Shown here: positions 32,105 through 40,880 of the stretch, piece after piece | Position numbering within the stretch: the stretch's first letter is position 1 | Layout: the number at the start of each line of letters is the position of its first letter | From: Verrucomicrobiaceae bacterium | GTDB lineage: Bacteria > Verrucomicrobiota > Verrucomicrobiia > Verrucomicrobiales > Akkermansiaceae | Assembly: GCA_027485995.1 (NCBI GenBank) | Contig: JAIXPW010000051.1 | Span: 1-55,000 of the forward strand | DNA: 55,000 nt | Direction: 5' to 3' | Position numbers and translations under genes: made by a program | Notes under the pieces: generated by a model | Database searches by the model: none | What the model saw: only the letters and a program-made list of their open reading frames with translations | Told to the model about the DNA's origin: nothing

Positions 32105-34738
32105 TCATTCCTCCCAGATCATGTGCTCGAGTCGGAGCTGTTTGGCACGGGCTGCGGCTTCTTCCGCACGAGGTCCCTTGAAGGAGGCGATCTTGTTGGC
32201 GGTGGAAATGGCGGCTTCCCAACGTCCGGCTTCCTCGAGAAGCTTGACCGCGCGGAAGCCGCAGAGTTCGCAGTCCTCCCAGTCGGTGGGCGGCTTGCTG
32301 GCGGCACTCTGAAGCACGGCGTAGTAGGTTTCGAGCGCCTCCCGCGTGCGCGTTCCCGGAGCTCCATCGGTGCGTGGAAGCATCTCAAGGGTCATGCCGC
32401 GGAGGTAGCGCAGCTGGTCCATGAGCGAGGCCTGGCCTGCGGCGGATACGAGCAACTGGTCGTAAATGGCGAGGGCCTCCGTGTAGGCTCCGGGCTTGGT
32501 CCCGCCTTGCGCGAAGAGCGCCTGAGCCAGCTGCCGGCCGGCGGGGATCCTGAGCGGATCATTGGGGGCCATCGACTTGAACCAGGGCTGCAGTTCCGAG
32601 ATCGTGGCGTCAAATCGGTAGAGCTTCGTCAGCAGGCTCGCGCGTTGCAGTCTGGCGAGCGGAGCCAGGCCACTGGATCCGGAAGCTACGTTTCCGAAAA
32701 GTATCAGACTTTCCTCCAGCGACTGGGCGGTGGCCCCGAGCGCGGCCGCCTGCGCGGCCAGCATCAGAGCGGCCGGGGATCGACGGTCCTCCGGGGCGGA
32801 GGCGGCGAGTTTCTCGAGAACCAATCGGGCGTCGTGGTAGTCCTTGTTGCGGAAGAGGCTCCGCCCGAGGATCATCGTGGCATCGGCCGCTTCAGGGCTG
32901 TTGCCGTGGTCAGCCAGGAACTGTCTTGAGAGCTGGATCGCCTCTGAAGGTAGCGGGCTCTGATCCGCGATGCGTAGCCTGACCAGCTCAAGTCGTTCAA
33001 CAGGCACCGCAGCTTTCAAGCCAGGATCGTTGGTGATCGTCCGGATCTGCTCCAGGGAAAACTCCAAGTCCGCCGGATCACGCGCGATTCCCGCCTCCGC
33101 AGCCGCCAGTCTGGCTTCTGCAATCCTTTTGCTCTGAGGGTGGCTGGAGATGAACTTCCGGAGTGCTTCAAACGAGCTTTCCGCCATCGGATCGGAAAGG
33201 GCGCGTTCCAGTTCGAGATCCGCCTGGATTCGGGCGTCGCGCTCGGGATTCGACGGAGCCGCTGCGATCACCGGGCCGCTTTGGAGTCGGATCAGGGCGG
33301 AATTCAAGGCGGCCAGATCGCCACTGCCAGCAGGCAGCCGCGAGGCAGCCTGATCAAACAGGGCTGCCGCCGCCGCTGGATTTCCACGATCAAATTCGGC
33401 GCGGGCCTCAATGAAGGCGGACTCCCCCTGGATCAGAGGTGAACCCGCGTTCTGACGGACGGCGGACAGAGCGCTCAGGGCGCGATCCGCATGCCCCTCT
33501 TCCAGCAGCCATTTTCCCCACTGCATCAGTGCCTTTGCCGCCAGGAAATGGTCGGGATGCTCAATCCGGAGGCGGGTCAGCAGGCGCACCGCTTCGGCCT
33601 TGGCGGTCGGAGTGGGCTGGCGATGGAGTCCGATGGCACGGGTGAAGAGTGCGAAGGCTGTGAGATCACTTCCTTCCTTTTTGTCAGCGGTCGGCCAGGC
33701 ACCTGCCGCGCCGGAACCGATGGTGGGGATGAGTCCGGTCGGCGGAGTCGGGCTAGCCGGGCTCCACTGGGCGAGACGCTCCAGAATGGCGTCGTTTGGA
33801 GCTGGCTGTTCGGGGATCCATTGCTGCAGCCTCCGGAAAATGGCCTCCAGCAGTGGGGAATCAGGATGCTTCTGAACGGCGGCAAGAAGGGAATCCGCCG
33901 CCGCCGCCGTGCCCTCGGAAGCTGCGAGCGCGTCGGCAAGGCCGATGATGGCCGAGTGATAGCGCAGCAGGCTCTGGCCCTGAGGCTGGTCGAGGAGGAT
34001 GGAAAACGCGGAGACGGCCTCAGCGGACTTGCCCTCGGCCAGCAGGAGGCGCGCATGGAGGAAGGCCTGCTCCGGTTGGTCCTCGGCAGGAAGGGATTTC
34101 GCGTCGGGCAGAATCTTCCTGGCCTCCTTGGATTTTCCCTGGTCGATGAGGATCGCCGCCTGCCGGAGTCGCGCCTGGCGAACCGACTTGGCCTCACCGA
34201 CCTTTGCCAAGACCTCCAGGGTCTCGAACGCGGCATCCTGCTCGTTCAACGAAAGCTGGAGGCTCGCACGGGTCAGCAAGGCTTCGCTGCGATGGGCCGC
34301 CTTGTCGTTCGAGATCGCGGGAGCCAGTCCCTCCGACGCCTCGCGGTAACGGCCGAGTCCCGCCAGAGCCTGCGATTTCCAGAAGTAGGTCTCGGGATCG
34401 TTGGCCCAGGCGGCTTCGTTGAGCCTGGCCATGGCCTCGGCAGAACGATCACCCCGAATCCAGGTTTCAAGTTGCTTCAATCGGAGGATCCGTTGGTCCG
34501 TTGCGGAGAGGTCGGGGGTTTTCAGCGCTTCCTCGAAGCGGTTTTCCGCGATCTCCCAAAGCCGGGAGTCGAGGGCTTCCAGCCCCTGGGTGTAGGCGGC
34601 AAGGTCCTTCAGCGCCGTGGCCCCCTGGAGGAGGGACACCGACAGCAGGCTGATTAGGATCGACCGCGCAATCATCGGGAGGCCGGACCCTAGGCGGAAT
34701 CCGCGCTTCTGGCCAGTGGAGATGCGGCGGAATCTCAT
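32105..34738 (-). CDS. Large tetratricopeptide-repeat protein, probably exported
   Basis: An 877-residue, Ala/Leu-rich helical protein composed largely of TPR-like units, for example ETYFWKSQALAGLGRYREAS, EQAFLHARLLLAEGKSAEAV and ESAFIEARAEFDRGNPAAAA. TPR proteins mediate protein contacts. A signal-like segment (MIARSILISLLSVSLLQGATA) starts at residue 22, and the alternative start ATG 34675 would begin exactly there. ATG 34738 is listed because it overlaps the upp stop as ATGA, suggesting coupled translation. The role is unknown. It is the last gene of a sigma-54 activator-upp-TPR unit. Confidence 0.75.
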   Translation of the reverse strand: MRFRRISTGQKRGFRLGSGLPMIARSILISLLSVSLLQGATALKDLAAYTQGLEALDSRLWEIAENRFEEALKTPDLSATDQRILRLKQLETWIRGDRSAEAMARLNEAAWANDPETYFWKSQALAGLGRYREASEGLAPAISNDKAAHRSEALLTRASLQLSLNEQDAAFETLEVLAKVGEAKSVRQARLRQAAILIDQGKSKEARKILPDAKSLPAEDQPEQAFLHARLLLAEGKSAEAVSAFSILLDQPQGQSLLRYHSAIIGLADALAASEGTAAAADSLLAAVQKHPDSPLLEAIFRRLQQWIPEQPAPNDAILERLAQWSPASPTPPTGLIPTIGSGAAGAWPTADKKEGSDLTAFALFTRAIGLHRQPTPTAKAEAVRLLTRLRIEHPDHFLAAKALMQWGKWLLEEGHADRALSALSAVRQNAGSPLIQGESAFIEARAEFDRGNPAAAAALFDQAASRLPAGSGDLAALNSALIRLQSGPVIAAAPSNPERDARIQADLELERALSDPMAESSFEALRKFISSHPQSKRIAEARLAAAEAGIARDPADLEFSLEQIRTITNDPGLKAAVPVERLELVRLRIADQSPLPSEAIQLSRQFLADHGNSPEAADATMILGRSLFRNKDYHDARLVLEKLAASAPEDRRSPAALMLAAQAAALGATAQSLEESLILFGNVASGSSGLAPLARLQRASLLTKLYRFDATISELQPWFKSMAPNDPLRIPAGRQLAQALFAQGGTKPGAYTEALAIYDQLLVSAAGQASLMDQLRYLRGMTLEMLPRTDGAPGTRTREALETYYAVLQSAASKPPTDWEDCELCGFRAVKLLEEAGRWEAAISTANKIASFKGPRAEEAAARAKQLRLEHMIWEE

Positions 34739-35358
34739 GCTCCCGTTCCGAACAAGCGGTCACCGGCATCCCCGAGACCCGGCAGGATGTAGCCCCGCTC
34801 ACTCAGGCAGCGATCCAGCGCTGCGGCATAGACCGGGATCTCCGGGCAGGCTTCTGAAAAGGTGGCCAATCCTTCCGGCGCGGCGACCAGGCAGGCGAAG
34901 GCAATTCGATCCGCTCCCGCTTCGCGCAGGTTCCGCACCGCTTCAACGGCCGAGCCTCCGGTGGCCAGCATGGGATCGAGCAGCAGCACGAATTTCCCGG
35001 CCAGGGACGGCGGGTGCTTCATGTAGTAGGGCTCAGGGAGGAGGGTTTCCTCATTCCGCGCCAGACCGATGTGGGCAACCGCAGCCTCCGGAATGAGATC
35101 CAGGAAACCATCGAGAAATCCAAGCCCGGCCCGCATGATCGGCACCAGGACGATCGACTGGGTCAGCCTCTTTCCGGTGGTGATTTCCAGCGGAGTCCGG
35201 CATTCGACGACCTCGGTTCCCAGAAGCTCGGTGACGTAGGGAGCCATCAGCGAGGCGATGCGGCGCATCCTTTGCCGGAACTCCGAGGTCGGGCACGATG
35301 GCTCGCGCAGACGGGTCAGTTCCGTTGCGATCAGCGGATGGTCGAGGACTCGGAACAT
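34735..35358 (-). CDS. upp: Uracil phosphoribosyltransferase
   Basis: A 207-residue type I phosphoribosyltransferase of the usual UPRTase length. Signature parts are VLDHPLIATELTRLR at the start, VPIMRAGLGFLDGFLDLIP, the PRPP-binding LLLDPMLATGGSAVEAV and the uracil-binding GYILPGLGDAGDRLFGT. It makes UMP from uracil and PRPP (salvage). ATG 35358 overlaps the stop of the upstream gene by one base (TGATG). Confidence 0.95.
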   Translation of the reverse strand: MFRVLDHPLIATELTRLREPSCPTSEFRQRMRRIASLMAPYVTELLGTEVVECRTPLEITTGKRLTQSIVLVPIMRAGLGFLDGFLDLIPEAAVAHIGLARNEETLLPEPYYMKHPPSLAGKFVLLLDPMLATGGSAVEAVRNLREAGADRIAFACLVAAPEGLATFSEACPEIPVYAAALDRCLSERGYILPGLGDAGDRLFGTGA

Positions 35359-36743
35359 CAATTTGATTCAGCGAGGAGTTTTCTCAATTCGGCCGCCGTG
35401 ACGCCGAGGGTGATCGAGGCTTCCTTCATGTCGCCGTTCGAACGGTCCAGCACGCGGCCCGCCACCTCGCGGGAGAGCCAGTCGATCACCTTGATGCCGG
35501 CAGGGGCCGCATTCAACAGGCGGTCAATGGCATCTCCAGCGACATTGCGCAAAGCCCCGGGAGCCGCCGACAGCGGAATGTCGGCAGGAAGCAGGATGGT
35601 CGAGGAGGCCAGGGCGCAGGCCCGGGCAATCGTGTTTTCCAGTTCGCGCACATTGCCCGGCCAATTGTGCTGCTGGAGCGCGGCGACCGCCTCTCCGGTC
35701 AGACGGATGCGGGCCATGCCGTTCTTCCGCGTGATGCGTTGCAGGAAATACTCCGCCAGCAGCGGGATGTCCTCGAGACGGTCGCGAAGTGGCGGAATCC
35801 GCAGTTCGATGACGTTGAGGCGGTAGTAAAGGTCCTCACGGAAACGGCCCGCCGCGACCTCGGCGGTCAGGTCCTTGTGAGTGGCTGCGACGACGCGAAC
35901 GTCCGTTTTAATCGTATCGTTGGAGCCGACTCGAGAAAAGGTCCCATCCTGTAGCACGCGGAGCAGTTTCACCTGGATCGTCAACGGCATGTCGCCGATC
36001 TCATCGAGGAAAAGCGTGCCGCCGTCAGCCTGCTCGAAGCGGCCCTCGCGCTTGGCGATGGCTCCGGTGAATGAGCCCTTTTCGTGTCCAAAGAGCTCAC
36101 TTTCGAGGAGGTTCTCAGGAATCGCCCCGCAGTTGATCGTGATCAGCTCCTTTTGTCGGCGTGGACTGTATTCGTGGACCGCCTTCGCGACGAGTTCCTT
36201 GCCGGTGCCGCTTTCCCCGGAGACCAGGATGGGTGCGTCGGAACGGGCCACGCGACCGACCATCTTGAATACATCCTGAAGGACACGGGAAACCCCAATG
36301 ATCTTGACCCGGCCATCCAGGGTCGGGAGGTCCGCCACCGGCTGCTCCGCGCTGCGGCGGTCTTCAAGGGTTTGAAGCGCGGACTCGACCACCGGGCGCA
36401 GTTCAAAGGCCAGTGACTCTTTCCCAAGCACGTCATGTGCGCCCTTCTGGGTGGCTTCGATGATCTGTCCCGTCGTGGGGAATCCCGCCGTGAGGATCAC
36501 CAGCGTCTGTGGGCTTTGCTGGCGCAGCCGGGTCAGCAGCTCAAGACCATCGAAGGGCTCCAGAGCAAGGGCTCCAATGACCACATCGACATGGGTCTTC
36601 TCTACGACTTTCAGGGCATTCTGTGCATTGTCGCACCGCAGGATCCGCAGGTTCCGGGCAGACAGATGCTTCGTCGCCCAATCGAGGAAATCATGATCGG
36701 GATCGACGAGAAGAATGGTTTCTTCCGTTGGGGGTTCGGCCAT
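35358..36743 (-). CDS. Sigma-54-dependent transcriptional activator with degenerate receiver
   Basis: A 461-residue NtrC-type protein; ATG 36743 (MAEPPTEETILLVDPDHDF) is chosen over 36836. Receiver about 8-125, AAA+ about 145-375, C-terminal Fis-like HTH about 415-461. AAA+ motifs are GESGTGKELVAKAVH (Walker A), ELFGHEKGSFTGA (the sigma-54 contacting GAFTGA loop, here GSFTGA), GGTLFLDEIGDMPL (Walker B), and WPGNVRELENTI. In the receiver the phospho-accepting Asp position reads Ala (VVIGALALEPFDG) and the acidic pair is D-P, so phosphorylation is unlikely. Target genes are unknown. It precedes upp. Confidence 0.88.
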   Translation of the reverse strand: MAEPPTEETILLVDPDHDFLDWATKHLSARNLRILRCDNAQNALKVVEKTHVDVVIGALALEPFDGLELLTRLRQQSPQTLVILTAGFPTTGQIIEATQKGAHDVLGKESLAFELRPVVESALQTLEDRRSAEQPVADLPTLDGRVKIIGVSRVLQDVFKMVGRVARSDAPILVSGESGTGKELVAKAVHEYSPRRQKELITINCGAIPENLLESELFGHEKGSFTGAIAKREGRFEQADGGTLFLDEIGDMPLTIQVKLLRVLQDGTFSRVGSNDTIKTDVRVVAATHKDLTAEVAAGRFREDLYYRLNVIELRIPPLRDRLEDIPLLAEYFLQRITRKNGMARIRLTGEAVAALQQHNWPGNVRELENTIARACALASSTILLPADIPLSAAPGALRNVAGDAIDRLLNAAPAGIKVIDWLSREVAGRVLDRSNGDMKEASITLGVTAAELRKLLAESN

Positions 36744-36856
36744 CGTTTGTGGGGGGAGTGAAGCAGGGAACCCACGAATGGCACGAAAAAACGCGGCGGG
36801 AGCCTGTGGGACGGGGGAAGGCTTGACGTGTGACACCGGTTGGGGGAATGTCTGAC

Positions 36857-37108
36857 ATGGGCATTGTGACCGTTCGTGAGCTTCACCGCAACACCGCCGC
36901 CGTTCTTGAAAAGTGTGAAAAGGAGGGAGAGATCCTGATCCGGCACCGGGATGGAAGGGAGTTTTGTCTCGTGCCCAGACATGCCGCTCCTCCCGCCGCG
37001 AAGAAACCTGAGTGGCCGGATTTTGCGGCGCGCCGAAACCGGATCACGCCTGTTCCAATCCACCCTGATATCTGTGCGCTTGTTGACAAAGCCATTCGAG
37101 GCGAATGA
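36857..37108 (+). CDS. Phd/YefM-type antitoxin
   Basis: An 83-residue protein. ATG 36857 is chosen because GGGGGA lies about 10 bp upstream. The N-terminal MGIVTVRELHRNTAAVLEKC and the following GEILIRHRDGREFCLVP match the Phd/YefM antitoxin fold (V-x-E-L-x-x-N). The C-terminal part (PPAAKKPEWPDFAARRNRI) is the expected toxin-binding tail. It overlaps the PIN-domain toxin gene by 4 bp (ATGA). Confidence 0.82.
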   Translation: MGIVTVRELHRNTAAVLEKCEKEGEILIRHRDGREFCLVPRHAAPPAAKKPEWPDFAARRNRITPVPIHPDICALVDKAIRGE

Positions 37109-37605
37109 GAGCCTACGCGGACACGAGTTTTCTCGCTCGGATCTATCTTTCGCAACTGGCGAGCGAAGGCACTGATGATCTGATCGAAGGCGTTTATCAA
37201 CGACAGGTCGAACCCCTTCCCATCACCTGGCTGCTTCAGATCGAACTGGCCAGCGCCTTGGAACTCTATGTGTTCTTCGGAAAGAATCCGCCCCATCCAC
37301 GCATCACACCGGAACAGGCGGCCCTCGCCCACGCGGATTTCCAGAGCGATCTGGTCGATGGCTTGGTCTATCGGATAGCGGATCTGGACAACCGGGTGCT
37401 GTCCCGCCGCGCCACAGAACTCACCATCCGGAACACGGCGAAACACGGCTGCCGTGCTTACGATCTGATTCACGTCTCCAGCGCTCTCGAGCTGGGATGC
37501 TCCGAGTTCTGGACTTTCGACAAACGGGCCGCAGCGCTGGCTGAGAGGGAGGGCATGAAGGTTCCGGCGAGGCTCAAGGCAGCTGCCCGGAAATCGGCTG
37601 GATGA
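37105..37605 (+). CDS. PIN-domain toxin (VapC-like)
   Basis: A 166-residue PIN-domain protein. Expected acidic positions are seen in AYADTSFLARIYL (Asp6), QIELASALEL, AYDLIHVSSALELG (Asp) and WTFDKRAAALAEREG (Asp). It is translationally coupled to the Phd-type antitoxin. It is unrelated in sequence to the pair at 30216-30840, so the window carries two different VapC-like systems. Confidence 0.85.
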   Translation: MRAYADTSFLARIYLSQLASEGTDDLIEGVYQRQVEPLPITWLLQIELASALELYVFFGKNPPHPRITPEQAALAHADFQSDLVDGLVYRIADLDNRVLSRRATELTIRNTAKHGCRAYDLIHVSSALELGCSEFWTFDKRAAALAEREGMKVPARLKAAARKSAG

Positions 37606-37886
37606 CGAGGCCATCGTGGCGGCGGTTTCGAAACGCCAAGCCTGCTGCGGTTAAGACCCACTGGTTCGATTCGACCATCAGGTCCAAGATGGGACGGCGA
37701 TGGCATCCCGCATGATGTCTGACGGAAAATTTCAGTTCACCCCTTGCCCGCCGTGAACAAGCGTTCAACGATGGATTTTCGTTCCCACCCGCAAGGACGT
37801 TGGGAAGCATTGAGCTCTACTCCTATCGGCGTCTCCCAGATGCCAATTCGGAAAGTCAAGGCGCCGCGATTGCAGACGAAAAGATC

Positions 37887-38663
37887 TCATCTCAGAATCA
37901 CCGAAACCTCTTCCTTGGGCTCCATCTTCGCGCCATCAAGACCGTGCGAGGCCTTCTCAAAACTCCTGAAGCTTTCCGACAGATCCATGAGCTTCTTGAA
38001 GGATGCTGGATCTTTCGTGAGCTTGGTGAAATCCAGGTCGATGAGACTGATGGCCTTGTCACCGGGATAGGTGGCGTCTGTCTTGGCGATGCCGCCTTCC
38101 ACTTCAAGGGACACCTTGATCTTGATGGTGGATTCGAGCTTGATCAGTTCCGCTTCCTGTTCCGACGCGAGATCGGATTTTGCAGGCTCCGAGGAGTCCT
38201 GCTTTTTTTCCTGAGCCTTGGGAAGATGAACGGTCAACTTCCCGTCGACATAGGAAAAGGTGGTGCGCTCGCCCTTCTCCATGTCGGGCCCAGGTTGGCC
38301 GACGGGTGTGCTCAGAAATCCCGTAGAAAGCCCCAGCTTGTTGATGTCCGAGAATTTGAAGGTGATTCGGCATGCCTGCGGGCCGAGCGCTTCGATCTTC
38401 TCAAACGCAACACCTTCGCCCATGTCGGCGGCCTTCGCTTTCTCGTCGTCGTCGTGAAATCCCAGGCTGTCGACCTCGTTTGAAGTGGTGTTTTCGGCTG
38501 ACGGGTCGTTGACGACGACCTTGATCCCATCGGACGAGTGGATCTCCTGCGTGATCGTGCCGCTGCCGTCCTTGTTCAGATGAATGACCGTCTCCGACTG
38601 GTAGCAGCTCAGCAGGACGAATGTGGAGGCCAGAGCGGACAGATGGAGGAAAAGTCGTTTCAT
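37887..38663 (-). CDS. Predicted lipoprotein of unknown function
   Basis: A 258-residue lipoprotein. ATG 38663 starts MKRLFLHLSALASTFVLLSC, with lipobox VLLSC (Cys20). The first mature strand YQSETVIHLNKDGSGTITQEI is like the start of LppM-type/DUF3153-related lipoproteins, in which a beta strand with DGSG follows the Cys; this is a visual match only. A charged middle (PKAQEKKQDSSEPAKSDLAS) separates two parts. It has no obvious operon partner. Confidence 0.72.
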   Translation of the reverse strand: MKRLFLHLSALASTFVLLSCYQSETVIHLNKDGSGTITQEIHSSDGIKVVVNDPSAENTTSNEVDSLGFHDDDEKAKAADMGEGVAFEKIEALGPQACRITFKFSDINKLGLSTGFLSTPVGQPGPDMEKGERTTFSYVDGKLTVHLPKAQEKKQDSSEPAKSDLASEQEAELIKLESTIKIKVSLEVEGGIAKTDATYPGDKAISLIDLDFTKLTKDPASFKKLMDLSESFRSFEKASHGLDGAKMEPKEEVSVILR

Positions 38664-39065
38664 CAATCGGAAGATTCTACGTTTCGAATTTCAGACTTCG
38701 AATTTCGTGCTTTCTCCAAAAAAGGGGGTGACCGCTGTGCCGTTCAAGGCGAGGTGAGCCACGTTCCAAAGAGCCCACTAGGTGGGAGCGTCCGGTGTAG
38801 GTGGTCGTCCTGAAAGGCATGACCTGATTGGCCGGAGTAATGCTCCCGAGTATATAGCATAGGTTCGGGCACGCTTGCCAGAGCGAACGAACACAGCAGT
38901 CGGGAGGACTCTAATCAGGCCTCGCAGGCTGGCAAACGAAAAGACACAGGCCTGCAAAAACACTCAGGGGTGGTCAATGAGGGCGGACCACGGAACCCGA
39001 ATCCGCGAGGAGCAGGATCGGGCTTGGCGGATGTCGGATTAGGCTCCATGGTGCGCGCGCCCCCG
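38664..39065. other. Gene-free divergent region upstream of hisD
   Basis: A 402-bp gap between divergent genes. No convincing protein is encoded. It starts with two 14-bp direct repeats CGAATTTCAGACTT/CGAATTTCGTGCTT (about 38685-38713), then GC-rich sequence with a CCCACTAGGTGGG palindrome (about 38774-38786). It then has the nested palindromic element at 38823-38935 and the hisD leader. Confidence 0.5.
38823..38935. other. Nested multi-stem palindromic element, possible structured RNA
   Basis: Successive perfectly complementary arms nest inside each other: CCTGATT (38823) with AATCAGG (38913); CTCCCGA (38843) with TCGGGAG (38900); GTTCG (38863) with CGAAC (38884); GGCA (38868) with TGCC (38876). 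TTGCCAG (38875) could alternatively pair with CTGGCAA (38929), and GCAGGC (38924) with GCCTGC (38950), so two exclusive folds are possible. It matches no RNA family that I know. Confidence 0.5.
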
Positions 39066-40361
39066 ATGAAGATTCTCAGCTACAGCGACCCTGCCTACGC
39101 CTCGTTTGTCAAACGCCTCAACCGCCGAGCCATCCCGGATCCGGCGGTGCGTGATCTCGTCGGGGAAATCATTTCCGAGGTTGCCTCGAAAGGGGATGCC
39201 GCGCTGCTGGCTTTCACCAAGCGTTTCGATGGAGCCACACTCGGGCAGAAGGAGCTGTTTGTCACGGAAGAGGAGTTCGCCGCTGCGGCCGAGGCGGTGA
39301 CCCCGGCCACGCGCAAGGCGGTTGCCCGCAGCCTGAAAAACATCACCGCCTTCGCCAAGAAGAGCCTGCGCAAGGACTGGTCGTTCAAGAACGCGGAAGG
39401 GGCTCAGGTCGGAGAGCGTTTTGTGCCCTTCGACAGGGTCGGCGTCTATGTACCGGGAGGCAAGGCCCCGCTGGTTTCCACTGCGCTGATGACAGCCGGA
39501 TTCGCCAAGGCCGCCGGGGTTCCTCAGATTCTCGGAGCCACACCTTGCGGACCGGATGGAAAGGTGAATCCCTCGTTGCTCTATGCTCTCAGACAGGCCG
39601 GAGCCACGGAGGTCATCAAGGTCGGCGGCGCGCAGGCGATCGCCGCCATGGCCCTCGGCACGAAGTCGATCCAGCCGGTCGATCTGATCGTTGGCCCGGG
39701 CAATCGTTTTGTCGTGGAGGCCAAGCGCCAGCTTGTGGGGGCTGTGGCGATCGACCTTCTTCCTGGACCGAGCGAGGTGCTGATCCTGGCGGACAAGACC
39801 GGAAACCCGGACTTCATCGCGGCCGATCTCCTGGCGCAGGCCGAGCACGGTGGCGACAGCGTGGTCGGCTTTCTCACCGACTCGAAGGCGTTGCTGGGTA
39901 AGGTCATCAAGGCTGTCGAGAAGCAGTTCGCTACGCTTTCCCGCAGCAAGATCATCCAGGATGTCCTGAAATCCGGAACCTTCCTGCTGCATGTGAAGTC
40001 CTTCGATGAGGCAATCGCGATCGTGAATGACTTCGCACCGGAACACCTTTCCCTGATCTGTGCCGATGAAACAAAACGTCTCGCCCAGATCCGCACGGCG
40101 GGTGCGATCTATGTCGGCAACGACTCGCCGGTCGCGGTCGGGGATTTCCTCGCCGGACCGAGCCACACCCTGCCTACCGGCGGGGCTGGCAGGTCCTTCT
40201 CGGGTCTGCGGGCGGATCATTTCCAGCGCCGCACCAGCATTGTCCGACTCGACAAGAAGGCGGTCGGGAAGTCGCTGGAGGTTGTCGAGGAGTTCGCGCG
40301 GATCGAGGGGCTCGATGCCCACGGTCGTTCGGCGGCGATCAGGCTTGAGGGCTCGCGATGA
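39066..40361 (+). CDS. hisD: Histidinol dehydrogenase
   Basis: A 431-residue protein of the normal HisD length. ATG 39066 gives MKILSYSDPAYASFVKRLN. Signature parts are VGVYVPGGKAPLVSTALM, VGGAQAIAAMALGT, DLIVGPGNRFVVEAKRQL, the family motif AIDLLPGPSEVLILAD, LLAQAEHGGDS (zinc-binding Gln/His) and DFAPEHLSLIC with the catalytic Glu-His. It carries out the final two NAD-dependent oxidations to histidine. No other his gene is adjacent, so the pathway is scattered in this genome. Confidence 0.96.
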   Translation: MKILSYSDPAYASFVKRLNRRAIPDPAVRDLVGEIISEVASKGDAALLAFTKRFDGATLGQKELFVTEEEFAAAAEAVTPATRKAVARSLKNITAFAKKSLRKDWSFKNAEGAQVGERFVPFDRVGVYVPGGKAPLVSTALMTAGFAKAAGVPQILGATPCGPDGKVNPSLLYALRQAGATEVIKVGGAQAIAAMALGTKSIQPVDLIVGPGNRFVVEAKRQLVGAVAIDLLPGPSEVLILADKTGNPDFIAADLLAQAEHGGDSVVGFLTDSKALLGKVIKAVEKQFATLSRSKIIQDVLKSGTFLLHVKSFDEAIAIVNDFAPEHLSLICADETKRLAQIRTAGAIYVGNDSPVAVGDFLAGPSHTLPTGGAGRSFSGLRADHFQRRTSIVRLDKKAVGKSLEVVEEFARIEGLDAHGRSAAIRLEGSR

Positions 40362-40880
40362 TCCTCAAACGGCGTGAGATGGGGATGGGCAGGCTCGGAC
40401 TTCCTCAGTGGAATCGTGGATCTGGGTGAGTGGTTCGTGGCGGCATTCATGCCAGCAACGGGATCTGAAAGGAGAATCCATTGCCCGAAGTAACTCCGCC
40501 AGTCCGCACCGCCGGTTGGGCCTGGAAACTGATCAGGAGCGCGTATGGAGGGGCTGGGCATCCACACAGGTCACTCTGCTGCCTGACAATGCTCTTCGTA
40601 CTCAAAGAGCAAGTCCGGACCGGGAATGCAATCCGCCTCCTGATCTGCAGCGACCTGACCGGGTTGCCCGACTACTATCTTCCCCGTAGAAGCGCGATGG
40701 GAGAAGAAGGGCTCCGACCATTTCGGAAGCGCCATCGCATGGGTCAGGGAGACATCGAAAGTCGAGGAAGCCCACGAAATGGCGTTCAACAATGGCGGCT
40801 TTGATCGAACATAGGAAGATCGGGCGGAACATGAATGCATTTCCCGCATGGGATGATTGCGGTTCTCAAGTGGACGCGGC
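40362..40880. other. Gene-free region after hisD
   Basis: About 520 bp with no convincing gene. Short ORFs on both strands (for example + 40481-40804, - 40571-40882) lack protein-like features or a known family. A small hairpin, GCTCTT...AAGAGC, lies at 40591-40610. It could hold remnants of a decayed gene, for the - frame reads GPDLLFEYEEHCQAAE near its end. Confidence 0.45.

Noticed and set aside
32123..34657. Long + frames across the TPR gene (for example 33491-34657)
   Set aside because: Antisense composition; the - frame has a signal-like start, TPR pattern and coupled start.
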